Shown here: positions 1 to 6,362 of the stretch, one piece after another
Layout: every line of letters begins with the position of its first letter
Position numbering within the stretch: position 1 is the first letter of the stretch
From: Actinomycetes bacterium
GTDB lineage: Bacteria > Actinomycetota > Actinomycetes > Mycobacteriales > Micromonosporaceae
Direction of reading: 5' to 3'
Assembly: GCA_023437285.1 (NCBI GenBank)
Contig: JAEZGP010000245.1
Coordinates: 1 to 7,668 of the forward strand
DNA length: 7,668 bases
Program-made: the position numbers and the translations under genes
Notes under the pieces: model-generated
Told to the model about the DNA's origin: nothing
Databases searched by the model: none
What the model saw: only the letters and a program-made list of their open reading frames with translations

Positions 1-785
1 TGGCAGTGGGGGCACCAGTAGGTGATGCGGTCGCCCGTGTCGTCGCGGGCGATGGGGGTGCCGCAGCGGCGGCAGAGGGCGCGGGTGCGACCGTACACGT
101 AGGTTTCCTGGCCCCGGCGCAGGGAGCCGGTGGTGACCTGGGTCCACCGGCCCCGGTTGGCGGCCAGCATGCGTTGGGCGAGGGTGAGCATGCCGGGCAG
201 GTCGTCGACCTGCCACACCGGGGTCCATGGCCACACGCCGCGCAGGAACAGGATCTCGCATTTGTACAGGTTGCCGATGCCGGCGAGGTTGGCCTGGTCG
301 AGCAGGGCCTCCGCGATGGGGCGGGTGGGGGCCGACTTGACCCGACGGACGGCCTCGTCGAGGTTCCAGCCGCCGGGCTCGGCCGGGTCGCCGAGCAGGT
401 CGGGCCCGAGGTGGCCGACGAGCTTCTCCTCGTCCTCGGTGGGCACGATGGCCAGATCGTGCAGGTGGTACCCGACGGCGACGGCCGACGGTACGCGCAG
501 GACGACGCGGATGAGGTGCGACTGGCGGCCGCGCCACATCTCGCCGGGGGCGAACACCCGCCACGCCCCGTCCATGCGCAGGTGGGAGTGGATGGTGAGG
601 GCGTCGTCGCCGGTGACGCGCAGCAGCAGGTGCTTGCCCCGGCTCAGGCTCTCGCGCACCGTCCAGCCGGCGAGGTCGGCGGTGGCCAGCGCGGGCATGC
701 GGAAGTCGCTGTGCCGGATGATCTCACCGGCGAGCGCCCGATGCAGCATGCGGGCCGTGTTCCATACCGTGTCACCCTCCGGCAT
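1..785 (-). CDS. nei2: Nei2-type (Fpg/Nei family) DNA glycosylase/AP lyase, 3' end cut by window edge
   Basis: Base-excision repair enzyme of the Fpg/Nei family, expected to remove oxidised bases and cut the abasic site with its N-terminal proline. Translating the minus strand from ATG 785 gives 261 residues up to the edge. It begins MPEGDTVW, carrying the catalytic Pro2-Glu3. The beta-hairpin lysine is Lys51 (SRGKHLLL). The helix-two-turn-helix region lies around 150-185 and contains GIGNLY with the conserved Asn172. The C-terminal zinc finger has Cys238, Cys241, Cys258 and Cys261, the last in YWCPHC. The Pro-Glu-Gly-Asp-Thr start and the four-cysteine finger closely resemble M. tuberculosis Nei2 (Rv3297), recalled from memory. 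Only a few terminal codons should be missing. The start is fixed by the catalytic proline. It is the last gene of a minus-strand run, 58 nt after the acyltransferase. GGAG lies only 2 nt from the ATG, too close for a normal ribosome site. Confidence 0.95.
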   Translation of the reverse strand, partial: MPEGDTVWNTARMLHRALAGEIIRHSDFRMPALATADLAGWTVRESLSRGKHLLLRVTGDDALTIHSHLRMDGAWRVFAPGEMWRGRQSHLIRVVLRVPSAVAVGYHLHDLAIVPTEDEEKLVGHLGPDLLGDPAEPGGWNLDEAVRRVKSAPTRPIAEALLDQANLAGIGNLYKCEILFLRGVWPWTPVWQVDDLPGMLTLAQRMLAANRGRWTQVTTGSLRRGQETYVYGRTRALCRRCGTPIARDDTGDRITYWCPHC

Positions 786-786
786 G

Positions 787-840
787 GCTCCATCGTGTCA
801 CAGGCTTCTATTCAGGCCTGTTGCTGACCTGTGACGGAGC
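787..840 (-). promoter_or_regulatory. Two mutually exclusive hairpins in the nei2 leader
   Basis: Read on the minus strand, GCTCC-GTCACAGG (840-828) is complementary to CCTGTGAC (804-797) and, after a 5-nt bulge, to GGAGC (791-787). This gives an 8-bp plus 5-bp stem with a 23-nt loop. Within it ACAGGC (821-816) can instead pair with GCCTGT (805-800) across a 10-nt loop. The second hairpin uses bases of the first, so both cannot form together. The long stem buries the GGAG directly ahead of the nei2 ATG and follows the acyltransferase stop. It could therefore be a terminator without a U-tract or a translational switch for read-through mRNA. The pairings are seen directly; the function is inferred. 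Confidence 0.55.
792..797 (-). promoter_or_regulatory. Putative -10 element of a leaderless nei2 promoter
   Basis: CACGAT on the minus strand matches TATAAT at positions 2, 5 and 6 and ends 6 nt before ATG 785, so transcription would begin at the A of the start codon. I see no good -35 at 17-18 nt. Starting here would bypass the hairpin in which this element sits. Confidence 0.35.
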
Positions 841-843
841 GGT

Positions 844-1956
844 TCAGTCCGCGGGTCGGGGGGCCGGTTCGACCGCCGGGCGGCGTACCCACCGGCGGCC
901 GAAGACGTAGATCACCGGCAGGGTGCACAGCAGCGGCAGGAGGACGGCGAGCGGCCGGGCGAGCCACCAGCGCAGGTCGGGCCGGCCGTCGTCGAGGTCG
1001 TCGCCGAAGAAGCGCCACATGATGAACCGGGCGATGGCCATGCCGGTGGTGTGGAACAGGAACATCGGCAGGGCGAAGCGGTTGATGGTCTCGTTGACCA
1101 GCTCCCAGCGGGGGCGGCTCAGGCGGGCGGTCACGGCCGGACGCAGCACCTCGACCACGCCGATCTGGAATACGAGCAGCGCCACCATGACGAAGGTGGG
1201 CGGGGCCATGTTGGAGAACCGTTCGCCGGGTACGCCCACCATCGACCCCGGGTACAGCCCGGAGCCGACCAGGCCGGCCAGCCCGAACAGGCCGCCCCAC
1301 AACAGCGACCAGTCGCCCTGGCGAGGCTGGGCGACCACGTTGTCGTAGAAGAAGCCGGCCTGGTGCGCCAGCGCCCAGACAAGCACCATGTTGACCCAGC
1401 CGACGCTCTCCATGTGGAAGTGGAACCGGGCGACATCCACGCACATGGCCAGGCCGGCGAGCCACACCAGCGCGAGCACGCCGACCCGGCGGTGCAGCCA
1501 CAGCGCGGCGGGCAGCAGGGCGATCAGTCCCAGGTACACCGCGAGGAACCACAGCGGGCTGACGATGAGCTTCACGACCCGGCCGGTGCCGGTGAGGTTG
1601 AAGTACGACCCGGCGACCGCGCCGACCGCGAGCCACGTCATGAGCAGCAGCGCCCCCGGCACGGCGAGCTGGCGCAGCCGCTTGAGGACGAACGAGCCCA
1701 GCCCGACGCCGCGTTCGCCGGCCCGTTCCCAGGACTTCAGGTGCACGTACCCGCCGATGTAGAAGAACAGCGGCATTACCTGGAACAGCCAGGTGAGCAG
1801 CCAGAAGCCGTCCAGGAAGCCGAGCGGGCTGGTGGCGCGCGGCCCATCGGGACGCCAGCTCAGGATGGTGAACGCCCAGTGCCACACCACGACGACGATG
1901 AGGCTGACGGCGCGCAGCAGATCCACGTAGGCGTTGCGATGGCCGGCGCTCGTCAC
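844..1956 (-). CDS. Membrane acyltransferase, acyltransferase-3 family
   Basis: A 370-residue integral membrane protein with about ten hydrophobic segments, of the acyltransferase-3 (OafA/NolL-like) family. These enzymes move acyl groups, often acetyl, onto sugars, lipids, antibiotics or wall glycans across the membrane. The first segment (about 12-32) has the family pattern DLLRAVSLI followed by WHW, with His26 as the likely essential histidine. The loop FFYIGGYVHLKSW (64-76) and the basic FVLKRLRQLAVP (89-100) match the conserved second-segment end and Arg-rich loop. A second conserved stretch is FALPMFLFHTTG (294-305). The arginine/proline-rich tail should be cytoplasmic. GTG 1956 is the only sensible start: an in-frame TAG lies two codons upstream (1962-1960), and a later GTG at codon 11 would cut into the first segment. 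No Shine-Dalgarno precedes it. The substrate cannot be told from the sequence or neighbours. Confidence 0.85.
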   Translation of the reverse strand: MTSAGHRNAYVDLLRAVSLIVVVVWHWAFTILSWRPDGPRATSPLGFLDGFWLLTWLFQVMPLFFYIGGYVHLKSWERAGERGVGLGSFVLKRLRQLAVPGALLLMTWLAVGAVAGSYFNLTGTGRVVKLIVSPLWFLAVYLGLIALLPAALWLHRRVGVLALVWLAGLAMCVDVARFHFHMESVGWVNMVLVWALAHQAGFFYDNVVAQPRQGDWSLLWGGLFGLAGLVGSGLYPGSMVGVPGERFSNMAPPTFVMVALLVFQIGVVEVLRPAVTARLSRPRWELVNETINRFALPMFLFHTTGMAIARFIMWRFFGDDLDDGRPDLRWWLARPLAVLLPLLCTLPVIYVFGRRWVRRPAVEPAPRPAD

Positions 1957-2096
1957 GACCTAGGAGGATTCCACGCTGGCGTGCGGGCGTCGACCCTGCC
2001 GCCTGTCGGTGGGTGTCAAGGTGGGCCGCGTCACGCAGAAGTTCGCACCGGCATGGCGGGGTTGCGCCACGTCTGCCCGATAGCGACTATGCACGC
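1957..2096. other. Divergent intergenic region between acyltransferase and maleylpyruvate isomerase genes
   Basis: This 140-bp gap between divergent starts must hold both promoters. It contains a palindrome CCTAGG (1959-1964), a plus-strand AGGAGG (1962-1967) with no clear gene behind it, and a short inverted repeat CACGC-TG-GCGTG (1972-1983) that could be an operator. The plus-strand promoter is listed separately. I could not find a convincing minus-strand promoter for the acyltransferase. Confidence 0.5.
2062..2090 (+). promoter_or_regulatory. Putative promoter for a leaderless isomerase-family mRNA
   Basis: TTGCGC (2062-2067), a 17-nt spacer and GACTAT (2085-2090) form a plausible housekeeping promoter. 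The -10 ends 6 nt before ATG 2097, which would place the transcription start on the A of the start codon. No Shine-Dalgarno precedes the ATG, which fits a leaderless mRNA. Confidence 0.5.
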
Positions 2097-2876
2097 ATGT
2101 CATCGACCGAACCGGCGATCGTCGCCTGGCGGCATTCCCTGGACGCGATGCTCGACCTGGGCGAGGAACTCACCGATGAGGAGTGGCTGGCGCGTACCGA
2201 GTGTCCGGAGTGGTCGGTGGGTGACATCTTCGCCCACCTGATCGGCTCCGAACTGTGGATGGTCGCGGGCCACCCGCGTCCGGACAGCTACCGGGCGTGG
2301 TCGCGGCGACCGGTCGTGGCGCGGCGCGGCATGTCGCGCGAGGAGATCCTCGATGAGCTTCGCGACGTGTACGCCCAACGCGTCGCGCAACTGCGGGCGT
2401 ACCCGCCGCAGCCGGGCGGACCGGCCGTCACCGCCCAGGGCCAGCCGATCACGCTGGGGTTCCTGCTGATGGTGCGGGCCTTCGACACGTGGGTGCATGA
2501 GCAGGATGTGCGTCGGGCCACGGGCCGGCGCGGCAACCTCGCCTCGCCGGGGGCGTTCATCGCCCGCGACCTGTTTCTCGGCTCGCTGCCGCGGATCGTG
2601 GCCCGCGACGCGCGCGCCGAGCCGGGGCAGGTGCTGCGCCTGACGGTGACCGGGCCTGTCGCGTTCGACGAGGCCGTCCTGGTCGACGCGGACCGGCGGG
2701 GCCACCTGGCGGCGCCGGTCAACGCCGGTCCGTCGACGGCGCACGTGACAGTGGGGTGGGAGTCGTTCGTCCGGCTGGCCTGCGGGCGGATCGAGCCGCA
2801 CGAGGCCGACGGCGACGTGTCGGGCGACGAGGCGTTCGCGGCGCGCGTTCTCACCCATCTGGTGATCACGCCATAG
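2097..2876 (+). CDS. Maleylpyruvate isomerase family, mycothiol-dependent enzyme (DinB-like fold)
   Basis: A 259-residue protein of the actinobacterial maleylpyruvate isomerase family (TIGR03083 type): an N-terminal DinB-like four-helix metal-binding domain (about 8-140) and a C-terminal domain (about 175-259). Characterised members use mycothiol as cofactor, but most paralogues, including this one, have no assigned substrate. Visible signatures are CPEWSVGDIFAHLIG (36-50) with metal ligand His47, and FDTWVHEQDVRRATGR (129-144) with His134 and Asp130 where other members have Glu four residues before the histidine. The C-terminal pattern FVRLACGRIEP (224-234), a GD pair and VLTHLVITP are typical of the family. 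I chose ATG 2097 over an upstream GTG at 2013: the protein begins at the usual family position, the extra 28 residues are arginine/serine-rich without similarity, and a promoter-like element ends 6 nt before the ATG. A luciferase-like oxidoreductase gene follows after 22 nt. Confidence 0.88.
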   Translation: MSSTEPAIVAWRHSLDAMLDLGEELTDEEWLARTECPEWSVGDIFAHLIGSELWMVAGHPRPDSYRAWSRRPVVARRGMSREEILDELRDVYAQRVAQLRAYPPQPGGPAVTAQGQPITLGFLLMVRAFDTWVHEQDVRRATGRRGNLASPGAFIARDLFLGSLPRIVARDARAEPGQVLRLTVTGPVAFDEAVLVDADRRGHLAAPVNAGPSTAHVTVGWESFVRLACGRIEPHEADGDVSGDEAFAARVLTHLVITP

Positions 2877-2886
2877 TCGGGCCTGC

Positions 2887-2892
2887 GAGAAT
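2887..2892 (+). promoter_or_regulatory. Putative -10 element of a leaderless LLM-oxidoreductase mRNA
   Basis: GAGAAT matches TATAAT at four of six positions and ends 6 nt before GTG 2899, in the 22-nt gap after the isomerase-family stop. A -35 would lie in the end of the preceding gene, where I see only the weak TGATCA (2863-2868). The spacing supports GTG 2899, not ATG 2905, as the start and suggests expression partly independent of the upstream gene. Confidence 0.45.
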
Positions 2893-2898
2893 GCGGCC

Positions 2899-3828
2899 GT
2901 GCGGATGACTGTCTTCATCGAGCCCCAGTTCGGGGCCACCTACGACGACCAGCTTCGGATCGCGCGGCGCGCGCAGGAGTGCGGGTACGACGCGTTCTTC
3001 CGGTCCGACCATTACCTGACCATGCGGGGCGACGGCGGCCTGCCCGGGCCCACCGACGCGTGGGTGACCCTCGCCGGGCTGGCCCGCGACACGACCGGCA
3101 TCCGGCTCGGCACCATGGTCACCTCGGCGACCTTCCGGCTGCCGGGGCCGCTGGCGATCAGCGTCGCCCAGGTGGACCAGATGAGCGGCGGTCGGGTCGA
3201 ACTCGGCCTCGGCGCCGGCTGGTTCCTCGCCGAGCACGAGGCGTACGGGATCCCGTTCCCGTCGCTGGGGGAGCGCTTCGACCGGCTCACCGAACAGTTG
3301 GAGATCATTACGGGCCTGTGGGCGACGCCGGTCGGGTCGACGTTCGACTACCAGGGCCGCCACTACCAGGTGGTCGACTCGCCGGCCCTGCCCAAGCCGG
3401 TGCAGCGCCCCGCGCCGACGATCATCGTGGGCGGTACGGGCGCCCGGCGTACCCCGGCCCTGGCCGCGCGCTTCGCCGACGAGTTCAACGTGCCGTTCCG
3501 GCCGCTGGCGGAGACGACGGAGGTGTTCGGGCGGGTCGCGGCGGCCGTCGAGGCGGCCGGGCGGACCACGCCGCTGGTGTTCTCCGCGGCCCAGACGATC
3601 ATCTGCGGGCGTACCGACGCCGAGGTGCGCAGGCGTGCCGAGGCGGCCAAGGTCGACGTGGACGACGTGCGCGGCCGCGGGCTCTATGGCACGCCGGCCG
3701 AGATCGTCGATCGGCTCGGGGAGTTCGCGCGGGCCGGCGCGCAGCGCGTACACCTGCAGTTTCTCGACCTGGACGATCTCGACCACCTGGACCTGGTCGC
3801 GGCCGAGGTGGCGGCGAAGCTGCGCTGA
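2899..3828 (+). CDS. LLM-class F420-type oxidoreductase (Rv1855c-like family)
   Basis: A 309-residue cytosolic TIM-barrel enzyme of the bacterial luciferase-like superfamily, of the type grouped with M. tuberculosis Rv1855c (TIGR03560). These are predicted to use deazaflavin F420 or FMN for hydride transfer; the substrate is unknown. Signatures are FFRSDHYL (33-40) on an early strand, the QMSGGRVELGLGAGW stretch (94-108), which is the hallmark of the superfamily, ERFDRLTEQLEI (125-136), and the phosphate-binding PTIIVGGTGARRT (173-185) followed by ADEFN (193-197). Family length is about 300, so the gene looks complete. GTG 2899 and ATG 2905 are both possible starts two codons apart; I prefer the GTG because a -10-like hexamer ends 6 nt before it. 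It converges on the penicillin-binding protein gene with 12 nt between stops. F420 use is inferred from family and not separable from FMN by eye. Confidence 0.92.
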   Translation: MRMTVFIEPQFGATYDDQLRIARRAQECGYDAFFRSDHYLTMRGDGGLPGPTDAWVTLAGLARDTTGIRLGTMVTSATFRLPGPLAISVAQVDQMSGGRVELGLGAGWFLAEHEAYGIPFPSLGERFDRLTEQLEIITGLWATPVGSTFDYQGRHYQVVDSPALPKPVQRPAPTIIVGGTGARRTPALAARFADEFNVPFRPLAETTEVFGRVAAAVEAAGRTTPLVFSAAQTIICGRTDAEVRRRAEAAKVDVDDVRGRGLYGTPAEIVDRLGEFARAGAQRVHLQFLDLDDLDHLDLVAAEVAAKLR

Positions 3829-3846
3829 GCCGCGCCGGGCTCAGCG
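3823..3846. terminator. Bidirectional hairpin spanning both convergent stop codons
   Basis: CGCTGAGCC (3823-3831) and GGCTCAGCG (3838-3846) form a perfect 9-bp stem with a 6-nt loop. The left arm contains the TGA of the LLM oxidoreductase (3826-3828) and the right arm contains the TGA of the minus-strand PBP gene (3843-3841), so the two stops pair. No T-tract follows on either strand, as is common for actinomycete terminators. A terminator shared by both genes is the simplest reading. Confidence 0.65.
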
Positions 3847-6285
3847 GGCGGCGTCGGTGCCGGTGCGGGTGTCGGTGCGGGTGTCGGAGCTGGTCCGAGG
3901 GGCGGAGCTGGTCGCGGTGCCGGTCCGAGGGCCGGAGTTGGTCGCGGTGCCGGAGCCGGACCGAGCGCCGGAGCCGGTCGCGGCGCCCGAGTCGGACCGG
4001 GTGCCAGAGTCGGATCCGGTGTTGGCGTTGGGCCGGGCGTCCGAGTTGGGGCGTCCGGCGGATTCTGGCTGACCGGTGGGCGTGGTTGGGCCGGTCGACG
4101 GCGTCGGGCCGGTTGACGGCGTCGGGCGGCTGGTTGGCGGCGCCGAGGTCGGGGCCGGCGTGGGGACGGAGCGCGGCGGTGCGACGGCCGTGTCGCCGTA
4201 GGCGAGGTCGCGGCTCGGCGCCGTGAACGTGGCGGCCGGCTTGTCGGCCAGGTACGCGGCCATGGTCCGGGCCACGGCGGCGTTCACCGCCGGGGCGACC
4301 CGCGCGCCCACGACGTCGCGCGGGTTGTCCGGGTTGGCGGCCATGCCGGCGGCGGCGACCTGCGGGGTGAACCCGGCGAACGTCTCCACCTCGTTGTTGT
4401 CGGAGCTGCCCGTCTTGCCGGCCACGTCGCGGCCGACGATGCCGGACACGGCCGTGGCCGTGCCGCCGTTGCACCGCAAGAACGCCGACTGCTGCCCGAC
4501 GGGGCAGCGCGCGGCGTCGGTGGCGGCCCGGGCCACGTCCGCGTCGATGGCCCGCGAGCAGGTGGGGTCGGCGACGTCCAACTCGGCACCGGTGGCGTCG
4601 GTGACCGACGTCACCGGCAGCGCCGCGCAGGCCATGCCCTCGGCGGCGACCGTGGCGTACGCGTTGGCGAGGTCCAGCGGGGTCGTGGCCGCCACGCCGA
4701 GGGTGAACGAGCCCCAGTCGGCGGCGCTGTTGGCGGCCCGGTCGGCGTCGGCGCCGGAACGGAACGTGATGCCCAACCGTTGCGCCATCTCCACGGCCTT
4801 GTCGGCGCCGACCTGCTGCTCCAGCCAGACGAAGTACGTGTTGACCGAGCGGCCGAAGCCGTCCCACATGGTCCGGTAACCGTCCATCCAGGACGGTGAG
4901 GCGTTGCGCGGGCAGTAGTACCCGTCGCAGGAGGCCGGGCCGCTGTCCGGCCACGTCGTGCGCAGCCGGCTCGGGGCGGTGAACCCCGTGTTGAGCGGCA
5001 GGCCGTTCTCCAGCGCCGCCAGCATCGTGAACAGCTTGTACGTGGAGCCCGCCTGGTAGCCGCTCACCGAGGAACTGCCGGCGATGAGCTGGTTGACGGT
5101 GTTGGGGTAGCTGCGCTGGCCCTTCGGGTTCTTGGCGAGGCTGTAGTGCCGGTTGACGGCCATGGCCAGCACCCGGCCGGTGCCCGGCTGCACGGCGGCG
5201 ATCGGCATCGCGCGCGGGCTGTTGTAGCCGTACACGGTCAGCGACTGCGCCAGCGCGGCCGCCTGCGTCGTCGGGTCCATCGACGCGACGATCGTGTAGC
5301 CGCCGCGGCGCAGCGTCGCCTCCCGGTCGTCGGGGGTCTCGCCGAACGTGGCCTGGCCCCGCCACCACTGCACGAAGTAGTCGCAGAAGAAGCCCCAGTC
5401 GTTGTGCTTCTTCGGCACGGCGGCGCAGCCGTTGGGCGAGCCGCCCTTCTTGGTGGTGAGCTTGCTGGCCTTCGCGGCGTCCGCCCGCTCCCGCGTGATC
5501 GCCCCGGTGGCGACCATCGCGTCGAGCACGTACGCCCGGCGCGCCAGGGCCGCGTCGGCGCCGTCGCCGAGCGGCGAGTCGGTGTTGGGGGAGCGCAGCA
5601 GCCCGGCCAGCAGGGCGGCCTGCGCCAGGGTGAGCTTGGCCGGGGTGGTCGAGAAGTACCGCTTCGCGGCGGCGGCGATGCCGTACGCCCCGGCACCGAA
5701 GTACGCGATGTTGAGGTAGTTGGTGAGGATCTCGTCCTTGGTGAGCTTGCGCTCCAGGGCCATGGCGTACCGCGCCTCGGTGATCTTGCGTGCGGCCGTC
5801 GTCGCGGTCGCGGCCTCGCGTTCGGCCTCGCTCAGGCTCGGGTCGCTCTTGAGCACGTTGCGCACGTACTGCATGGTCAGCGTGGACGCGCCCTGCTGGA
5901 CCTCACCACTGGTGCCGTTGGCGACCAGGGCCCGGACCACGCCGCGCACGTCGACGCCGCCGTGGCTGTAGAAGCTGCGGTCCTCCGCCGCGATGACCGC
6001 CTGCCGGACCACGTCGGGGATCTCGGCGGAGGTCACGTCGCGGCGGTTCTCCTCATAGAACGTGGTGATCAGCGTCTTGCCGTCGTTGGCGTACAGGTAC
6101 GACGCCTGTGCGGTGGTGGGGCGCAGCAGGACGTCGGGTACGTCGTCGCCGTGTCCGGTCACGTACGTGGCCGCCAGGGCGGCCAGCGCCCCCACGGGCA
6201 GCACGAGGGCGGCGACCATGGCGCCGGCCACGACGCTCACCAGCAGGAAACTGAGCACGACCTTGCGACGGGAGGGCTGGGACAC
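3841..6285 (-). CDS. Bifunctional class A penicillin-binding protein (glycosyltransferase/transpeptidase)
   Basis: An 814-residue peptidoglycan synthase that polymerises lipid II and cross-links the stem peptides outside the membrane. A short basic cytoplasmic start is followed by a hydrophobic anchor (about 9-42). The GT51 glycosyltransferase domain (about 60-235) has [13 protein letters not shown] (catalytic Glu101), GASTLTMQ (132-139), [22 protein letters not shown] (its conserved basic helix, 166-187) and [13 protein letters not shown] (190-202). The transpeptidase domain (about 355-680) has all three penicillin-binding motifs: STYK with nucleophile Ser414 and Lys417, SVN (480-482), and KTGS (624-627). 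Eight cysteines lie outside the membrane (287, 301, 453, 458, 553, 576, 594, 605), probably disulfide-bonded. Residues 700-814 are a low-complexity tail, first Pro/Thr/Ser-rich, then Ser/Gly/Arg. GTG 6285 is preceded by AAAGG at 7 nt. PonA-like, but I cannot say which paralogue. Confidence 0.96.
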   Translation of the reverse strand: MSQPSRRKVVLSFLLVSVVAGAMVAALVLPVGALAALAATYVTGHGDDVPDVLLRPTTAQASYLYANDGKTLITTFYEENRRDVTSAEIPDVVRQAVIAAEDRSFYSHGGVDVRGVVRALVANGTSGEVQQGASTLTMQYVRNVLKSDPSLSEAEREAATATTAARKITEARYAMALERKLTKDEILTNYLNIAYFGAGAYGIAAAAKRYFSTTPAKLTLAQAALLAGLLRSPNTDSPLGDGADAALARRAYVLDAMVATGAITRERADAAKASKLTTKKGGSPNGCAAVPKKHNDWGFFCDYFVQWWRGQATFGETPDDREATLRRGGYTIVASMDPTTQAAALAQSLTVYGYNSPRAMPIAAVQPGTGRVLAMAVNRHYSLAKNPKGQRSYPNTVNQLIAGSSSVSGYQAGSTYKLFTMLAALENGLPLNTGFTAPSRLRTTWPDSGPASCDGYYCPRNASPSWMDGYRTMWDGFGRSVNTYFVWLEQQVGADKAVEMAQRLGITFRSGADADRAANSAADWGSFTLGVAATTPLDLANAYATVAAEGMACAALPVTSVTDATGAELDVADPTCSRAIDADVARAATDAARCPVGQQSAFLRCNGGTATAVSGIVGRDVAGKTGSSDNNEVETFAGFTPQVAAAGMAANPDNPRDVVGARVAPAVNAAVARTMAAYLADKPAATFTAPSRDLAYGDTAVAPPRSVPTPAPTSAPPTSRPTPSTGPTPSTGPTTPTGQPESAGRPNSDARPNANTGSDSGTRSDSGAATGSGARSGSGTATNSGPRTGTATSSAPRTSSDTRTDTRTGTDAAR
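3861..3884. repeat. Perfect 12-bp tandem repeat, two copies, in the PBP tail
   Basis: The unit cggtgcgggtgt occurs at 3861-3872 and again, identically, at 3873-3884. On the minus strand it encodes the tetrapeptide repeat DTRT-DTRT at residues 801-808 of the PBP. Identical copies in so short a unit suggest recent slippage. Confidence 0.85.
3887..4060. repeat. Degenerate 18-bp tandem repeat encoding SG-rich hexapeptides of the PBP tail
   Basis: Nine units, mostly opening with gag on the plus strand, follow each other: starts at 3887, 3905, 3935, 3953, 3971, 3989, 4007, 4025 and 4043. All are 18 bp except the one at 3905, which is 30 bp, i.e. a unit plus 12 bp, in frame. The unit at 4025 has lost the gag. 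On the minus strand they encode hexapeptides such as [18 protein letters not shown] and SGTATN. The 18-bp phase keeps the reading frame, so expansion or contraction would only change tail length. Confidence 0.75.
4088..4123. repeat. 18-bp tandem repeat, two copies, encoding Pro/Thr/Ser hexapeptides
   Basis: Units at 4088-4105 and 4106-4123 differ at one base (gtcgac versus gttgac) and encode the repeated TGPTPS-like hexapeptide near PBP residues 720-732. This is a second repeat family, with the same 18-bp period but different sequence from the SG-rich array beside it. Confidence 0.75.
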
Positions 6286-6288
6286 CCG

Positions 6289-6297
6289 TCCACCTTT
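6289..6297 (-). promoter_or_regulatory. Shine-Dalgarno site of the PBP gene
   Basis: AAAGGTGGA on the minus strand places AAAGG 7 nt before GTG 6285, a normal ribosome-binding arrangement. It fixes the GTG start and is the only clear Shine-Dalgarno among the six visible gene starts. Confidence 0.7.
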
Positions 6298-6325
6298 GCC
6301 GCCGCCGCAGGGCGCCGACCACTGT

Positions 6326-6362
6326 CCTGACCCAGATCACAGGAGAGTTTGAGCAGGTCAGG
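6326..6362 (-). promoter_or_regulatory. 7-bp inverted repeat between qor and the PBP gene
   Basis: CCTGACC (6326-6332) and GGTCAGG (6356-6362) are perfectly complementary, separated by 23 nt, and overlap the quinone oxidoreductase stop codon (6360-6358). It could be a weak terminator for that gene or an operator for the PBP promoter, which must lie in this 72-nt gap unless the two are co-transcribed. No convincing -10 or -35 was found here. Confidence 0.35.

Noticed and set aside
6..834. Long plus-strand open frames over the first 830 bases
   Set aside because: They lie antisense to nei2, whose minus-strand translation carries the catalytic and zinc-finger residues. The plus-strand translations are Ala/Gly/Arg-rich with no domain; high GC makes such mirror frames common.
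2013..2096. 28-residue upstream extension of the isomerase-family protein
   Set aside because: The extension is Arg/Ser-rich, outside the family length, and overlaps the promoter; ATG 2097 explains the gene better.
1051..2241. Plus-strand 396-codon open frame
   Set aside because: It runs antisense through the acyltransferase and then out of frame into the isomerase-family gene. Its composition (His, Gln, Glu, Pro-rich) is that of a mirror frame.
3599..5368. Minus-strand 589-codon open frame
   Set aside because: It is a shifted frame of the PBP gene that continues antisense into the LLM oxidoreductase; extremely Arg-rich with no motifs.
5146..6330. Plus-strand 394-codon open frame
   Set aside because: Antisense to the glycosyltransferase part of the PBP gene, whose GT51 motifs are clear on the minus strand.
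798..6343. Shared 7-mer TCACAGG in the nei2 and PBP upstream regions as a common operator
   Set aside because: Three occurrences of a 7-mer on two strands of 7.7 kb are close to chance, and the flanks do not match.
6286..6357. Damage-responsive RecA-NDp-like promoter upstream of the PBP gene
   Set aside because: GACAGTGGTC only loosely resembles the TTGTCAGTGGC consensus and no TANNNT element follows at the needed distance.
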